36,318 nucleotides of DNA, taken from positions 1 through 36,318 of the forward strand of contig NZ_CACVCC010000023.1 of the NCBI RefSeq assembly GCF_902729355.1, in the 5' to 3' direction. This DNA is from Streptococcus sp. S784/96/1 (GTDB lineage: Bacteria; Bacillota; Bacilli; Lactobacillales; Streptococcaceae). Below, in pieces: positions 35,062-36,318 of the stretch (position 1 is its first letter; each line of letters opens with the position of its first letter). Position numbers and translations under genes: made by a program. The notes beneath the pieces were generated by a model that had not been told where the DNA came from, did not search any database, and saw nothing but the letters and a program-made list of their open reading frames with translations.

Positions 35062-35097
35062 TTGAATCTCTCACGACTAAAGTCGCGAGAGATTCAA
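35062..35097 (-). mobile_element. Solitary IS200/IS605-like end hairpin
   Basis: Sixteen-base arms (35062-35077/35082-35097) with one A-C mismatch and loop TAAA. Read on the minus strand it has GCGACTTTAGTCGTGAGAGATTC, the sort of CGACTTTAGTCG hairpin I know from the tnpB-side end of IS605-family elements. No T tract follows, so it is not a terminator. No tnpA or tnpB remains nearby. Confidence 0.45.
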
Positions 35098-35196
35098 GCA
35101 ACTCCAATCACACAAGCAGGAGGACATCAGATAGCTTTAATGCTTGACACTTTTTATTTCCTATATAACTACAGTTGGTCACAACATCCTAAAAAA

Positions 35197-36087
35197 CTAA
35201 GCATATACTGTCAAATGAGATGGAAGCACTTTAACGCTGATAGGCAACGAGTCCCCCTCATCTCCATCAACATTTGTACCAAGGTCAGCAGCAATGTCCA
35301 CTAATGCAATTGTAGCTTCCTTAAATGTTAAATAGCCCACATTTTTATTAGCACTTGATACACCTGTCACCAACTCTGGCACAGCCTTTAGGGTATCTAC
35401 TAGCGACGTATCTTTAATATAGATAAGATGTAACATCCCATCATCAACTTTGGCATCAGGTAGCATATTTTCAAAACCACCGATAGAATTAGTTAAACCA
35501 ATGACTATTGTACTACTCTTAATAGCTAAATCTTCGCTATCAATGGTCAGTTGAAAATCGTAAAACTGCGTTGTCATCACTTCCTTAAAACCAGAAATAA
35601 AGTAAGCTAGTTTGCCCCACTTAGTCTTTTCTTCCGACTCAACATTATTGATTGATTCAGGGATTGTTCCAATAGCAACAACATTCATAAAATACTGATC
35701 GTTAATTTTCCCAATATCTAGCGGCTTCGTTTTCGTGATATCCAGCTGATTGATAGCTTTTTCTGGATCAAGAGGCATTCCCAGAGCACGCGCTAAGTCA
35801 TTAACTGTACCAAGTGGGAAAAAGCCAAAATTCGGACGGTTCTCCAACTCAGCCAAACCATTAATCCCCTCATTAACCGTACCATCACCGCCCATAACAA
35901 AGACACTATGATAATTTTCTTCCGATGCTCCTCTAGCAAATGCCGTTGCATCTCCTGATTTTTTAGTATGTTTAACGATGACTTCATCAAAAATAGTTTC
36001 TAATTTCTCTCTAGCCAAATCCTCATAAGACCTAGCTTTCTCCCCACCTGAACTTGGATTGACAATTAATAGCACACGTTTTTTCAT
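35197..36087 (-). CDS. Diacylglycerol/lipid kinase, DagK/YegS family
   Basis: It is predicted to phosphorylate diacylglycerol or a related lipid, recycling it into phospholipid synthesis. The 296-residue protein has the kinase motifs NPSSGGEKAR near the start, VMGGDGTVNEGINGL for nucleotide and PLGTVNDLARALGMP for the substrate loop, and a C-terminal beta-sandwich with DGMLHLIYI. Ribosome site GAAGGAGG. It looks monocistronic; 35098-35196 has no clear terminator. Confidence 0.92.
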   Translation of the reverse strand: MKKRVLLIVNPSSGGEKARSYEDLAREKLETIFDEVIVKHTKKSGDATAFARGASEENYHSVFVMGGDGTVNEGINGLAELENRPNFGFFPLGTVNDLARALGMPLDPEKAINQLDITKTKPLDIGKINDQYFMNVVAIGTIPESINNVESEEKTKWGKLAYFISGFKEVMTTQFYDFQLTIDSEDLAIKSSTIVIGLTNSIGGFENMLPDAKVDDGMLHLIYIKDTSLVDTLKAVPELVTGVSSANKNVGYLTFKEATIALVDIAADLGTNVDGDEGDSLPISVKVLPSHLTVYA

Positions 36088-36193
36088 AAATGACCTCCTT
36101 CAAAGACCTTATATCTATTTATTCTAACATACCATAGGCGATTTCTCTTAATTTTTTAACCGTTTTCAGTTATACTAAAAAGAAGCCATTTTG

Positions 36194-36257
36194 AAAAGAC
36201 CCCCTTATAATGGACAGTATAAAAAGTACTATACTGTTCTTATAAGGAGGTTCTTTT
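36194..36257 (+). other. Long inverted repeat covering the transposase ribosome site
   Basis: Arms 36194-36210 and 36240-36256 pair over about 17 bases with two mismatches, extended inward by ACAGTAT/ATACTGT. The right arm contains AAGGAGG, the Shine-Dalgarno of the transposase gene, so the RNA would hide it when transcribed from outside. Confidence 0.65.
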
Positions 36258-36260
36258 CTC

Positions 36261-36318
36261 ATGGCTAAAAAAGGAAGTAAATTTACAAAGTATCCACCTG
36301 AATTCAAAATACAAGTAG
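36261..36318 (+). mobile_element. Start of an IS transposase gene (IS3-family OrfA-like), cut by window edge
   Basis: ATG at 36261 with AAGGAGG ten bases upstream encodes MAKKGSKFTKYPPEFKIQV, the basic helix-turn-helix opening with the (Y/S)PPEFK motif seen in IS3-family OrfA proteins. Only 19 residues are in the window, so family and intactness are uncertain. The element probably begins near 36195-36211. Confidence 0.6.

Noticed and set aside
35062..35097. Terminator of the lipid kinase gene
   Set aside because: The stem is strong but followed by AAGAGAAG rather than Ts on the minus strand.

Overview
The window looks like chromosome from a pyogenic-group Streptococcus. AT-rich DNA, a dnaG-rpoD-DUF59-rmlD block like the one leading into the rhamnose-polysaccharide (gac/rgp) cluster, FbpA/PavA followed by a CpsY/MtaR-type LysR regulator, an RNase J2, a YSIRK signal peptide and sortase-type surface proteins all fit. 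The species cannot be named from the sequence alone. Nearly all genes are on the minus strand. The plus-strand genes are mscL, fbpA-cpsY, mnmE and a transposase cut by the right edge.

Layout. 1-4.75 kb: dnaG, rpoD, a DUF59 protein and rmlD, with a decayed-looking gap before rmlD. 4.8-8.1 kb: mscL, an EstA-type esterase and RNase J2. 8.1-12.4 kb: a tryptophan unit made of an orphan trpB and a TrpXYZ-type ABC importer. It is preceded by a Trp-codon leader peptide and an intrinsic terminator. 12.4-14.4 kb: pyrK-pyrD behind a PyrR-type attenuator. 14.4-17.0 kb: fbpA-cpsY. 17.6-22.8 kb: a nucleoside/pentose salvage operon (rpiA, deoB, punA, a frameshifted racemase gene, deoD) ending in a small protein with a HEPN-like R-x4-H motif. 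23.2-25.0 kb: a histidine-rich LPHTG surface protein under two AdcR-like operators. 25.3-27.2 kb: folP-folB-folK with a folE remnant in front. 27.7-29.1 kb: mnmE, probably leaderless. 29.9-34.4 kb: two surface proteins in an operon, a 23-unit tandem-repeat protein with YSIRK but no LPXTG, and an Ig-like protein ending in LPRTN. 35.2-36.3 kb: a lipid kinase, a solitary IS605-like end hairpin and the start of an IS element.

Two long copies (about 530 and 500 bp) and several fragments of an interspersed repeat with GGGACAAA-type inverted ends lie between genes. They supply terminators to cpsY, mnmE and folK.

The best leads are: (1) leader-peptide attenuation controlling a stand-alone trpB plus its importer, a probable indole/tryptophan scavenging unit; (2) the AdcR-like-controlled His-triad wall protein; (3) the unusual repeat-protein/LPRTN-protein pair; (4) the HEPN-like protein coupled to nucleoside phosphorylases; (5) the structured interspersed repeat. 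All calls come from reading the sequence; no database search was run.
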